Origin: Ophiothrix spiculata
Taxonomy: Eukaryota; Echinodermata; Ophiuroidea; Amphilepidida; Ophiotrichidae
Assembly (NCBI GenBank): GCA_000969725.1
Contig: JXSR01S011463.1
Reading direction: 5' to 3' (one strand)
DNA: 22,183 bases
The notes beneath the pieces were generated by a model. The model searched no databases. It saw only the letters and a program-made list of their open reading frames with translations, and was not told the origin of the DNA. Shown here one piece after another: positions 10,107 to 18,567 of this stretch. Position 1 is the first letter of the stretch, and the number at the start of each line of letters is the position of its first letter. The translations under genes were made by a program, and so were the position numbers.

Positions 10107-10234
10107 GGTTAGGAGCAGTAACCATCCCCCAATAGAAAAGTCATAGTTTTGACAAATATCTGTATGTAATGAAGCTCAAAATTACAGGATATCAGTAAAG
10201 ATCTGCTCCTGAGTTTTGTGTTTACAAAAGACAA
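9599..10234. other. Intron sequence with a G30 run
   Basis: AT-rich intron with no exon seen. A 30-G homopolymer occupies 10076-10105; this could be real or an assembly artefact, and such a run can form a G-quadruplex. Confidence 0.7.
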
Positions 10235-10355
10235 TTAGCAATAGTTCCTTTACCAGGGAAAGTTCAAGCACACTCGACTTTGGCACTGGCAAGGTTCGAA
10301 CTTGGTACCTACAGCATCACAAACGAACTTTACTGATTGAGCTAACATGACAACT
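10235..10355 (-). mobile_element. tRNA-derived SINE head (minus strand)
   Basis: On the minus strand an A box TTAGCTCAATCAG (10333-10345) is followed about 30 bp later by a B box GTTCGAACC (10293-10301), the pol III promoter spacing of a tRNA. The acceptor arm does not pair convincingly, so it is a SINE or tRNA relic and not a tRNA gene. The body and tail to the left are unclear. Confidence 0.65.
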
Positions 10356-10403
10356 TCAGAAATTTCTGAAAAAGACATGTTTTGAAAATTGTCAAGCTTA
10401 GAG

Positions 10404-10560
10404 CAGGGATTCTCAACAAGTGGCGCATGCGCTAAATTTGGCGCTTTGACAAGTACTGACTGGCGCTTTGACACTCTCTAAAAACAAAGAAACACATTAA
10501 GAATACACTGAAAAATAGTCAAGTAAGTGGCGCATTGTAAGGATAAGTTGAGAAACCCTG
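10404..10560. mobile_element. hAT-type MITE, 157 bp
   Basis: The ends are CAGGGATTCTCAAC and, inverted, CAGGGTTTCTCAAC, of the CAGGG..CTCAA style seen in hAT elements. The 8 bp flanks, GCTTAGAG and ACTTAGAA, match at 6 of 8 positions, as expected of an old 8-bp target duplication. The interior has repeated GTGGCGCAT and TTGGCGCTTTGAC words. Confidence 0.82.
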
Positions 10561-10573
10561 ACTTAGAAATATA

Positions 10574-10916
10574 CACTCCCGGTCAAAAGTGTTTGCGCAC
10601 CCTTAAATACGGGCAAGAAAGTAATTATTATATCAAACGACCAAATCTGTGAAAAAATTCATGTTTTTTATAGTTGCTTGATGTATCCAATATAATGTGC
10701 AGTTACGTATTTAAACTCAGTTTATTATGTGCAGAAGAAAGTGCACAATATGTTAAGCACGCCATATTTTCAAATGCGATAAATGCAATTCTTGTTGAAT
10801 TTTTTAGATATATGTATGTAAAATATAGATCTGAAAAAATATGGTGCAAATGATGAACGGTTCTTGAGATATGGCTGGTTAAAGGTTTGGTGCGCAAACA
10901 CTTTTGACCGGGAGTG
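10574..10916. mobile_element. Tc1/mariner-type MITE, 343 bp
   Basis: The perfect inverted ends start CACTCCCGGTCAAAAGTG and continue TTTGCGCACC (28 bp), with TA on each side (TATA|CACTCCC and GGGAGTG|TATA). TA target use and this type of end are characteristic of Tc1/mariner. No transposase is present. The perfect ends suggest recent activity. It lies 49 bp from the donor of flippase exon 10966-11090. Confidence 0.9.
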
Positions 10917-10965
10917 TATAGCCGAGGCTTCATGGGGTAAATATCAGGAAGGAATAAGAACTTAC

Positions 10966-11090
10966 CAACCACCGAAGACTTCATACCATAATATGCCCCC
11001 ATAGAGGGCAGTAAGTGTGGGATATCCAAATATGGAGATACACATGCCTGCTACAGCTATCCAATTCCAGTAGCAGATTTCCATACACAG
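10966..11090 (-). CDS. ATP11-like: ATP11-like flippase exon: end of TM8 and TM9
   Basis: This 125-bp exon lies between ...ATTTCTTTCAG and TTG|GTAAGTTC. It has 41 codons plus two bases of a Trp codon. It reads LCMEICYWNWIAVAGMC, then ISIFGYPTLTALYGG, then ILWYEVFGG. The start matches the KLALDTxYWTWINH region that follows TM8 in ATP11, and the hydrophobic stretch is TM9. A pyrimidine-rich, TTATT-repeated tract (11091-11170 read on the minus strand) provides the acceptor context. A Tc1-type MITE ends 49 bp beyond the donor. Confidence 0.92.
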
Positions 11091-11099
11091 CTGAAAGAA

Positions 11100-11165
11100 A
11101 TAAAATAATAATAAAGATAATAATAAAGAAAATAATGAAGAAAATAATTATGAAGATTATATAAA
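11100..11165. repeat. AAT/GAAAAT-rich microsatellite at acceptor
   Basis: Imperfect AATAATAAAG/GAAAATAAT repeats. On the minus strand this is a long pyrimidine-rich tract directly before the acceptor of exon 10966-11090. Confidence 0.7.
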
Positions 11166-11192
11166 AATGTATAAATATGAATTGCCTCACAT

Positions 11193-11473
11193 CCTGGTCA
11201 AATAAGCCGCAGGAAGCTGCAACCCCACAACGCCGTAACAATATTGGTATGACAAAGGTGAATGCTTGCGATGCCCGGTCGGAAGTCGGTGGTTATGGGA
11301 CCATAACTGAAGACATTGTATACAAGCCGCAAGGTTTCAACTCGTAATTAAATTCTTGCGGCATGCTTATGGCGTCTATAAGGCTCACAGACACCGTCCG
11401 GTGTTCGATAGGCGTCCACTGAATTGATGCCGTAAACACACCGTAACCTCGCCGCAAGGTTATGTGACCAGGG
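11193..11473. mobile_element. Probable MITE, CG-rich, CCTGGTCA ends
   Basis: The left CCTGGTCAAATAA and right (inverted) CCTGGTCACATAA ends frame a 281-bp block that is GC-rich compared with its surroundings, with repeated GCCGCAAGGTT, GCCGTAA and a GTTATGG-GA-CCATAAC palindrome. The inverted ends are short (about 13 bp), so this is less certain than its neighbours. Confidence 0.6.
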
Positions 11474-11815
11474 TATAAAACCTAAATGAAGATGTGCTTT
11501 ATAAGATGCTAATTATCATTTAGTTCCTAAAGCAACCATTTAAATGCTAGGGGGTATTTATGGGGTTTATTAGAACAAATTTTCAACATTTTAACTGCAA
11601 AAATCTGTTATGTAAGCTAAAAAACTTAGTGATTTGGCAAAACTATTGCTATACAATTGCGCACTAACCTGGTAAAATAAAATGAATGCTTTATTACCAG
11701 TATTAGTAACCTCCACTGCAAGCTGTCATATGTTGCAGATATACACAAGTATATATGTAAGCTTTATAGTAAGAAAACGCTTCGATATTGAATTTTTTTA
11801 ACACTTTGTTTGGAA
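11474..11815. other. Intron sequence without recognisable features
   Basis: AT-rich; no exon or inverted repeat seen. Confidence 0.6.
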
Positions 11816-12070
11816 AATATGTGATGACTCACCCCCAAAAGGGGGACTTTGCGACATAACACTTTTCGAAAGATGGCGAAAATAGGCAGCAAAAAATAAA
11901 GAAAATAATAAGAATTTCCAACAGATTTTCTGTAGTAAGATTTGATTGCCTTGATCAATTTCAACAAGGTGTAATTTTAAAGCTTAGAAAATGTTGTAAC
12001 AGATAAAATGATAAAATCAAAATTGATATCATCTGCAAAGTCCCCCTTTCGGGGTGAGCCATCACATATT
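11816..12070. mobile_element. MITE with AATATGTGATG ends, 255 bp
   Basis: The 36-bp inverted ends start AATATGTGATGACTCACCCC on the left and AATATGTGATGGCTCACCCC on the right, and both run into AAAGGGGGACTTTGC. The inner part is AT-rich with no coding potential. Confidence 0.85.
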
Positions 12071-12419
12071 AGGGATGTAATTTGAGCCATGTGATTTTTA
12101 TATCAAATGGCATGGAAAGATACTTATTAATTGAGATTGTGATATAAAACAAATTTGAACTGTGTTTTATTCATGTGATGGTAAAAAAAAAATATACAAT
12201 TCGGTCAATATTTGGCTGCTCCATCTGTGAAAAAAGTCAGAATTCTACCCATGATACTTTTTCTTATCACACTACATAGTGTAATTGCATTTGACAAAAT
12301 TTCAGAATTTTATAATTCGCAGGTAGGGCTTATTTATACTCTCTCTATGTTCGAAAGTAGCAATCAAGTACCAAATATTGTGAAAATGTTTATTAAAAGC
12401 TTAAAAAAGGTGCTTTGCA
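12071..12419. other. Intron sequence
   Basis: No exon supported. The 77-codon plus-strand ORF from 12212 runs into a MITE fragment and is judged a chance frame. Confidence 0.55.
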
Positions 12420-12549
12420 ACCGAACATCCAATAACCAAAAGTAAGGTATTATTTTAAAGCTTAAAATCTCAGCTTTCAGATGAAACGAAAAAATAAATT
12501 TCGATTTTGGGACCCTTAAAGTACCTTTTGATATGGTCGGGTCACATTT
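12420..12549 (-). mobile_element. Solitary end of the TGTGACCCG MITE family
   Basis: Read on the minus strand this segment matches the left end of the element at 18568-19011: TGTGACCCG..CATATC, AAAGGTAC, TAAGGGTCCCAAAAT, CATCTGAAAG, ATTTTAAGCTTTAAAAT and TTGGATGTTCG occur in the same order. No matching second terminus is found nearby, so it is a truncated copy. Its outer end is 23 bp from the donor of exon 12573-12638. Confidence 0.8.
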
Positions 12550-12572
12550 GTTTTGTGGCATTCGACACCTAC

Positions 12573-12638
12573 CTTCAGGTTGACAATAACGACTGCTGCA
12601 GTGCATATACTGGTACCAAATGTTATCAAACCCATCAT
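12573..12638 (-). CDS. ATP11-like: ATP11-like flippase exon: TM8
   Basis: This 66-bp exon is flanked by ...CAAATTTAG and AAG|GTAGGTGTCG, with phase 0 at both ends and 22 codons: MMGLITFGTSICTAAV, then VIVNLK. It matches the NWTFGTxVFTVxVxTVTLK segment of ATP11 proteins (TM8), with TFGT and the final LK conserved. The upstream intron is the largest here (4.56 kb) and is packed with mobile elements. The downstream intron starts only about 23 bp before a solitary MITE end (12420-12549). Confidence 0.87.
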
Positions 12639-12849
12639 CTAAATTTGAAAAATGCACACAAGGGAATACATTATATATGTAGCACGATTATATATAAAAC
12701 ACTTACTTTAGTATTGGGTGGTTTTTTTTTGGAAACAAGGTAAAATGCACCATATTAAATTCAAAATAGTTAGTAACAAGTTGAATTATTCTCAATAATG
12801 CCATTGAAAATTCAACAAAATTAGCATTATTGAAATGAATACAAATGAT
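12639..12849. other. Intron sequence
   Basis: AT-rich, no feature recognised. Confidence 0.6.
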
Positions 12850-13640
12850 ATACCGTATCCACTTGTCCAATTGAAAATGCTAGTAATAGAAGTTCCCATG
12901 TTACATTAAATCAATTCTGAGAAAAGGGGGTTTAAAGGTTTTGAAATCTTATGAAAGTTCCATTTCATTACACATTGTGTTGAATCTTTCAGGGTATGAC
13001 TATATTGGGAAAATATGGAAATCAGTGAACAATTTAAGCTCTTATCTTTTATTGATTTCCTCTATTAGAAAATCAATAATTTGCACATTTTTTAGGAACA
13101 TCTAGCACTGAGAATTAGGTTCAATACTCAAAATATGTCATAATATCCAAAATAGAGATATTTATTCCATAAATGTATATATTTTTGGAATGTGCAGCTC
13201 ATGACGAGTAATTTGACATGTCAGTCACGCAAAACGGACGTTGTTTAAAATTTGACCTCATTTCATGCTTGAGTAAATTTTGGTCTATATCTGCTGAACC
13301 AAACCTTTCAGATATATAAAAGTATTTGTAATCTACTCGATGAAACAAATACTTTGATATGTTACTTGACATATTTGGAGCATTTTTAAAATTTGACCCA
13401 AAAGCGTAACGACCACTTCCAGTTAGGTAAATTGTCTAATTTTCAACTCAAAAGATGCATATACCATCAATGCACCTGAATATGTAAAAATCTCATTTTG
13501 ACCAAAATGTAACATAGGAACTACTATGACTGGGGTCTTCAACTCAACTTTTTGCCATCTGCCAAACCTCCAAGTTTATAAATAACCCCACTTCCAAAAA
13601 ATTTACAAATCATCAAATTCTATATCTGACATATTAGGTC

Positions 13641-13910
13641 AAATAAAATTAATAGTTTGTCTCAAAGCTCCCGCGCGCGTTAGTTTTATCATGCACGTTA
13701 CTTTCCCTCAAAATCTGAAAAATCAATTTTTTTAACCTTTTTTATTTTTTTTCACTGAAACTGTGAAAAAACAAATGACAACAATGGTTAATTTAATTTA
13801 TTTGGTTCTTTTTTTCTGTTTTTGAGTTCTAAAAAAGCCATCATGTAAATATATGAGGGTGTACATACGGAACTCATGTAGAATAGCACTCAGGACTTCA
13901 GTCACACGCG

Positions 13911-13951
<41 letters not shown>

Positions 13952-14011
13952 GCATTTCGCATCAGTTTTTCAAGAGTAGGAGAGCTTTGAGACAAACTAT
14001 TTATTTTATTT
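13641..14011. mobile_element. MITE with AAATAAAAT ends, containing A40
   Basis: The left AAATAAAATTAATAGTTTGT then CTCAAAGCTC (13641-13670) is inverted at 13982-14011 with 29 of 30 bases matching. The interior has a CGCGCGCG patch and a 40-A homopolymer (13911-13950). The minus-strand ORF with a poly-Phe run is an artefact of that tract. Confidence 0.82.
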
Positions 14012-14032
14012 GGCCTTATCAATATACAAATA

Positions 14033-14185
14033 TTAACTGCTTATGAGTGTGATGGTAAAAATATACCATCCCGAATTGAAAGATTGATTGTCCCATTTCA
14101 CGAGCCGACAGGCGAGTGAAATGGACAATCAAATTTTCAATGAGGGATGGTATATTTTTACCATCACGCGAATATAAGCAGTTAA
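14033..14185. mobile_element. Foldback element flanked by TTAA
   Basis: Arms of about 65-70 bp pair almost fully: TTAACTGCTTAT, then GTGATGGTAAAAATATACCA and TCCC, then ATTGAAA and TTGATTGTCC..ATTTCAC, around a short loop at about 14100-14113. TTAA occurs at both outer edges (14033-14036 and 14182-14185). Non-coding. Confidence 0.88.
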
Positions 14186-14788
14186 GGTGGCTTAGCACAC
14201 ATAGAATTCCTCTATTTAATTTTCTTATTTTTTGATATATGGTGTTTTTATGTGTGCTGATCACATTTCTTAAATAAAAAAAGGGGGTCACCGACTTAGT
14301 TTTTGAGAAAAATCCATTATAAAAAGGGTATGTTTTACCACTTTTTACCATTGACATCTATGGTAAAATCGAAAAAATCAAGACAAAAACACTTATAATT
14401 AAAAAAACGGCTCTATTTTTTTCTCTATTTTTCACATATGTTTTGGTCCTTATATAGTTCTTGAAAAAAACGTAATAAAAAAAAATGGTCACCGACTTAC
14501 TTTTTGAGATACAAAGCAAAATAAGGCAAAAAATTGACATTTTTTTAGCAGTGACTAGTCCCTTAAGCACTGTGCACTTTGGGCCCTGCGCCGTCAGAAG
14601 CAACACGCATGGTCTTATGCGTGAATATAAAAATGACGCACGTGCAAGGTCGCGTTTTATTAAAGCGCAAGATACAGTACGCCAAAAAGTACGCTAAAAG
14701 CCTGGGATAAATACTTTGAAACTGTGTCCAACACCGCTGATATCAGCTCATTCGTGTCCAACACCGCATCTGTGCTAAGCCACCTTAA
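14182..14788. mobile_element. TTAA-flanked MITE, 607 bp
   Basis: The perfect 18-bp ends are TTAAGGTGGCTTAGCACA. It shares its left TTAA with the foldback at 14033-14185. Inside, GGTCACCGACTTA followed by TTTTTGAGA occurs twice as a direct repeat (about 14285 and 14489). Short ORFs on both strands are non-coding frames. Confidence 0.87.
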
Positions 14789-14796
14789 TATTTGTT

Positions 14797-15052
14797 TTAT
14801 ATAACTCATCTATAGATTCTAGTCATTTGAAAACACATTTAAACTATTGTACTAGTCTTACCCATGTAGCAATTTGCCCCTACTGTACACTGTAGTTTTC
14901 AATCCAGCGCGATAAGAGTCGATGTACTATCAAACGGATGAAAGTGATAGTAAAGACTATCAAATAGATGGTAGTGATAGTAAAAATGACAAATGGTCAT
15001 GTGTTACAATCTTACCAATCAAATGACTAGAATCTATGGATGAGTTATATAA
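14797..15052. mobile_element. MITE with TTATATAACTC ends, 256 bp
   Basis: The 34-bp inverted ends (14797-14830 and 15019-15052) differ at one base. They begin TTATATAACTCATC and end AGATTCTAGTCATTTGA. The interior has repeated GATAGTAAA and ACTATCAAA words. It starts 8 bp after the preceding TTAA element. Confidence 0.88.
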
Positions 15053-15151
15053 AGTATTTTAACAACTTTTAGCAAAACTGGAATAACTCAACAGTAAAGG
15101 CAATATACTTTCAAAAATGTAATAGTTGAATTGAACAAGTGGATATGGTAT

Positions 15152-15984
15152 GTTAGTTACATTTTCAAAAAATAGTCATTCAAAAAGTAAAATCAAAAGA
15201 AATATCAAAATGATTAAATTTCAAAATATAGAACATGATTAGCATATTTCGTTTCATTTTTTACCAATATTGCCTCACCAAATGAATTAAAAATCCATAA
15301 AGAATCATAGTAAAATCCAGACAATAAAAATAAGTTAGGGCTAAGTCAGTCTGTACCAAAAATGATAAAAATGTGTGACTGTTACCATTTAATTACATGC
15401 AGAGATAAATCTTTATTGCTACTTATATAGTTATCATTATCACTACAGCCTGACCCTGACTTATAAACAAACATCAAATTTTCAACAAAAATATAACATA
15501 ATTTGTGATCAATCAGAATTGTTTAAACTCTGTTAGTCATACCTTTGAAGAGCTAATAACTTGTATACTCTCGGTCACTGTTGTGCTTCAGTTTTCCTAA
15601 CAAAATTACAATCACCAATGTACCAAAATGGATTATGTTATCACAATTGTTGACAAAATACTGATTTTTCAAAATCCCTTACTTTTGAAATTCAAAGAAT
15701 TGTCCTATCTGTGTAACTGATAAACCCATATGCACAAAACAGGTCTAAGTTAGTCCCAGTTGTATTATTTAATGTACATTTCCAGCCTTGATGACAGTCG
15801 GGTTCTGGAGAAAGTTTCCTGATATAAATAGCCTCCAAGACTAATAGGGGAATTCTCCATCCTCATGGGCAATAAGTGTGATTTTATTATCCCAGTAAAT
15901 TTTGTGGTTGGTGGTAGAAAATGATCAGAAACAGCAGATGGAGCTATAAAAGGTCATCTTAGGTCAACCATGAGAGCACACTCC
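15152..15984. other. Intron sequence without recognisable features
   Basis: AT-rich. I see no exon, inverted repeat or tRNA-like motif. Confidence 0.6.
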
Positions 15985-16375
15985 ACTATACTCTATAAAC
16001 ATTGAAGTATGCAACAAGAAATCAGACTCTGTTACCAGATTTATAGCACATCCCTTGTATTCTACGACATTGTGAACTGGTGGTTTTGTATTGTGTAAGA
16101 GACTACTAATGATTGATTAGGATTGATTAAGACCAAATCACTGCGTATTAATATTTTTTTACATGAATTGTTCATGATTTTGGTATTATTTTGGGCTAAT
16201 TTTGTTGCTAACACATAGACAAACATGATCATAAATTCATTTGAATATTGAGCAAGATTTGGTACGTTGTTATGATTCGAAAAATACGGACTAATTTACT
16301 TTCCCGTATGGTCATATTGGTTTTTGAGCGTTAATCAGCTGCTTGTTGCATACTTCAATATTTACAGAGTATAGT
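15985..16375. mobile_element. MITE with ACTATACTCT ends, 391 bp
   Basis: The 34-bp inverted ends (15985-16018 and 16342-16375) differ at two bases; they begin ACTATACTCT and end TTGAAGTATGCAACAAG. Non-coding interior. Confidence 0.87.
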
Positions 16376-16399
16376 TTTCCAATCGAGAATGTGTATTCT

Positions 16400-16788
16400 G
16401 TGGAAGCGGGTTAGCGTAGCAGTACTTCCCTCGCATTGCACCAAGGAGTTTTCGGGGTGTCCTGGGTTCGATTCCTGTCCACGGCGCTGTATGTGCATTT
16501 GGTTTACAGTCAATACTCGCTTCCGTAGGTTTTTCTCCGGGTACTCCGGTCTACCTCCTGCATCTAAAACTGTCACTAGATTTGTCCATCTGAGTCTGCC
16601 CCCACGCAGGTTATGGGAAGCTGCACAAAGAGTAAATATTACAACCAAAGTACTGATGGAATGTGCTCTACGGAAACACTTCTAAGTGAAGTGAAATGGT
16701 TGTGACCATCTACCTGCAGCAAATCATGAGCGCTTTGTATCCTATTTGGTTAAAAGGCGCTGTAAAAATGTCATTATTATTATTATTC
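16400..16788 (+). mobile_element. tRNA-derived SINE, full length with (ATT)n tail
   Basis: The pol III A box TAGCGTAGCAGT (16412-16423) and B box GGTTCGATTCC (16465-16475) form a tRNA-like head. A central block with GTGCATTTGGTTTACAGTC and TTCTCCGGGTACTCCGGTCT follows. It ends GGCGCTGTAAAAATGTCATT and ATT repeats, a LINE-like 3' tail. Length is about 390 bp. The central block is shared with the copy at 19245-19445; it could be one of the conserved SINE central domains known across animals, but I cannot name which. Confidence 0.85.
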
Positions 16789-16869
16789 ACATTGAAATAC
16801 TGAGGGAAAATACTTCATTTCTCACTGCGTTGAAAGACTGTTTAAATCAAATTTGTTGTTTATCACCAA

Positions 16870-17142
16870 CACATAATAAATGTCGCTGCTTATATAGCGC
16901 TTTTTCCATAATTGATCAAAGCGCTTTACATTTATTCCGTTACCACTAGAATACAGCCAGCTGCCTATTCAAGCGCTCAATGCCAATATTCCTAGTAACT
17001 CCCCATATAACGCTTGGGTCGACGAGGCAAGTGTGATAAAGTGATTTGCACAGGTTCACAACACGTTGGCACCAACAGGGCTCAAACTTACAACCTCACG
17101 TTTATGAGTCCTTCCGATTTCCACTAGACCATACGTGCCCAC
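16870..17142 (-). mobile_element. tRNA-derived SINE (minus strand), second family
   Basis: On the minus strand an A box TATGGTCTAGTGG (17121-17133) is followed by a B-box-like GGTTGTAAGTTTGAGCCC (17078-17095). The body ends with AAAGCGCTTTGATCA and AAAAAGCGCTATATAAGCAG, a GCGCTATATAA-type tail resembling that of the neighbouring SINE. The head differs from 16400-16788, so it is a different family or a different tRNA ancestor. Confidence 0.75.
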
Positions 17143-17197
17143 ATATGAACAATCATTTGAAAATTCTATTCTATTTTTCCTATTTTTGGTTACTTAC

Positions 17198-17277
17198 CTG
17201 ACCATTCTCCATGAAGGAAGCTTCATTATAATACAGGAAATAATATCCATAGAAAAACACAAGTGAATGCCACCAAC
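17198..17277 (-). CDS. ATP11-like: ATP11-like flippase exon: TM7 and exoplasmic loop
   Basis: This 80-bp exon lies between ...TTTAATTTCAG and CAG|GTAAGTAACC. Its first two bases complete Gly (G|GT) with the previous exon, and 26 codons follow: WWHSLVFFYGYYFLYY, then NEASFMENGQ. ATP11 proteins have a comparable segment in TM7, with xALVFFFGxYFLF followed by a short loop ending NGQ or NGK. The exon ends in phase 0. It is too short to stand out as an ORF and is recognised by its splice sites, its phase fit on both sides and its alignment with the family. Confidence 0.92.
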
Positions 17278-17677
17278 CTGAAATTAAACAGAACAAAGGA
17301 AAAAATGGCATCATGAGTCAAATTTTACAAACCCTCAGCACAAAATGTTATCAATCGTTAACCCTTGTTGTCTTACCAAGGGGGTGGTGGTTACTACCAA
17401 GGGGGTGAATGTAACCACCCCCTCCCCCTAACGGACGTTTCCCTGTTGCATGAAAACGCAAACGATCCGATCTAGGGGATATGGGTAGTTGTAAGTTCAT
17501 CATTTGCGGCCATTTTAGCGAAAAAAAAGGGTACACTTATTCGCTGTAGAAATGATGTTATAATTGTATGGATTCCGCTGGATACTAGTCCACACTCTGA
17601 ACCATTTCTTTACGTCTGCCTATTGATGGCCCGCATGCAGTTCTATTACTGATGACATGTCCGACATTATTATGTGT
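17278..17677. other. Intron sequence with GC-rich hairpin
   Basis: Contains TACCAAGGGGGTG twice in tandem and a hairpin GGTGGTTAC/GTAACCACC at about 17386-17424. No exon is supported; the 61-codon minus-strand ORF is a chance frame. Confidence 0.6.
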
Positions 17678-17998
17678 GATTCCGGATGAGAACCCATACT
17701 CACCTAGCTAGCAGACACCAATAAAGGCAATTTCTTGGTGAGAATGCACTGTTTCTACTGTTCTCCTGGTACAGGGCCGGATTCCGGATAAGAACCCATA
17801 CTCACCTAGCTAGCAGACACCAATAAAGGCAATTTCTTGGTGAGAATGTGCTATTTCTACTGTTCTCCTAGTACAGGACCGGATTCCGGATAAGAACCCA
17901 TACTCACCTAGCAGACACCAATAAAGGCAATTTCTTGGTGAGAATGCACTATTTCTACTGTTCTCCTGGTACAGGGCCGGATTCCGGATGAGAACCCT
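17678..17998 (-). repeat. Tandem repeat of flippase exon 3' end plus donor
   Basis: Units start at GATTCCGG at 17678, 17780, 17882 and, partially, 17980, giving periods of 102, 102 and 98 bp with few differences. The unit at 17882-17979 is part of exon 17908-18154 and its functional donor. The two intronic units repeat the last ~75 bp of coding sequence and the GTGAGTATGGGTTC donor. They carry GCTAGCTAG where the exon copy has GCTAG, the 4 bp that explains the size difference. Reading through from the exon hits a TAG stop in the second unit. Confidence 0.93.
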
Positions 17999-18154
17999 CT
18001 GCTTGATATGCTGCTCCATGACTCCGTAGATCATGATAGGCAACGCGGTACACGTGATATTATAGAAGGTTAAAAAGAAACTATCGTACAGAGTCTGCTC
18101 GGAGAATTGACTCAGGATAGCGTAATACAATTGAGCTGTAATAAAGGCGATATT
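17908..18154 (-). CDS. ATP11-like: ATP11-like flippase exon: TM5-TM6 and following loop
   Basis: This 247-bp exon runs from ...ATTTCAG|AATATCG to CTAG|GTGAGTATG and holds 82 codons plus one base. It begins NIAFITAQLYYAILSQFSEQ, then TLYDSFFLTFYNITCTALPI, then MIYGVMEQHIKQRVL. It continues through a loop with RNPALYQENSRN and ends NCLYWCLL. The pattern FxxQTLYDxxxLxxYNIxxTxLPI and the EQHI motif match ATP11 flippases around TM6, and the Pro-Leu-Tyr-like RNPALY stretch matches DPxLY of the family. TM7 starts at the end. The last ~98 bp, including the splice donor, is the first unit of a tandem repeat that continues into the intron (17678-17998). The donor chosen is the one that gives the correct phase (1) for the next exon. 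Confidence 0.95.
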
Positions 18155-18567
18155 CTGAAATCAAAAACACCCAAAAGCTGAATGTAAGTAATTGTGAATT
18201 TTTCAAAGCTTCAAAGTTTTAGCAGGAAATTCAACTGAGACCAACAATGAATGGAATTAACCACTTTTGTAGGAAATAGGTCAAAAAGGATTCAAGATAG
18301 ATTAGCTATTTGCAGGAATTCTTGACAATGTTGACAATGCATTTTTGCAGGAATTTTTGTAAAAACTTTAATCATGAGGATTCTCATGTCTGAAAGATGA
18401 AACTGGTAATTTTTGGAAAGAAAATTTCACAAGGAATCCATTGACAGCATCATATTTGTGACAAATATCTCCTGGGTGGAGAATACAGCAACAATGGACA
18501 GAAAAGGGTACCTAAAAATTGTCCATGCAGAAGTAAAATTCAAGACTAACATTTTTTTAGTTTGCTA
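18155..18567. other. Intron sequence
   Basis: No exon seen. TTTGCAGGAATT-type words repeat at about 18311-18355, and a 40-bp segment (18413-18457) is echoed at 19874-19920. Confidence 0.55.

Larger units (their letters stand above)
12850..15151. mobile_element. Possible outer element enclosing four others
   Basis: ATACCGTATCCACTTG..CAATT at 12850-12872 is inverted at 15129-15151 with 21 of 23 bases matching. Between them lie about 770 bp of unassigned AT-rich DNA and four abutting inverted-repeat elements (13641-14011, 14033-14185, 14182-14788, 14797-15052). This could be one older element filled by later insertions; the 23-bp match alone is moderate evidence. Confidence 0.5.

Noticed and set aside
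10290..10350. A tRNA gene on the minus strand
   Set aside because: A and B boxes are present but an acceptor stem and a clean cloverleaf could not be formed; a SINE head fits better.
14019..14697. Several ORFs of 70-112 codons on both strands
   Set aside because: They fall in the two TTAA elements and the foldback; frames are interrupted by inverted ends and show no protein family.
16355..16685. Overlapping ORFs of 97 and 98 codons on opposite strands
   Set aside because: They translate the tRNA-derived SINE at 16400-16788; such pseudo-ORFs are typical of SINE bodies.
17678..17998. CRISPR-like array
   Set aside because: The units are contiguous tandem copies of an exon end without spacers, in an animal gene.
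17810..18130. 106-codon minus-strand ORF as a stand-alone gene
   Set aside because: Its first part is the flippase exon 17908-18154; the rest is read-through into the tandem repeat ending at a stop, beyond a good donor.
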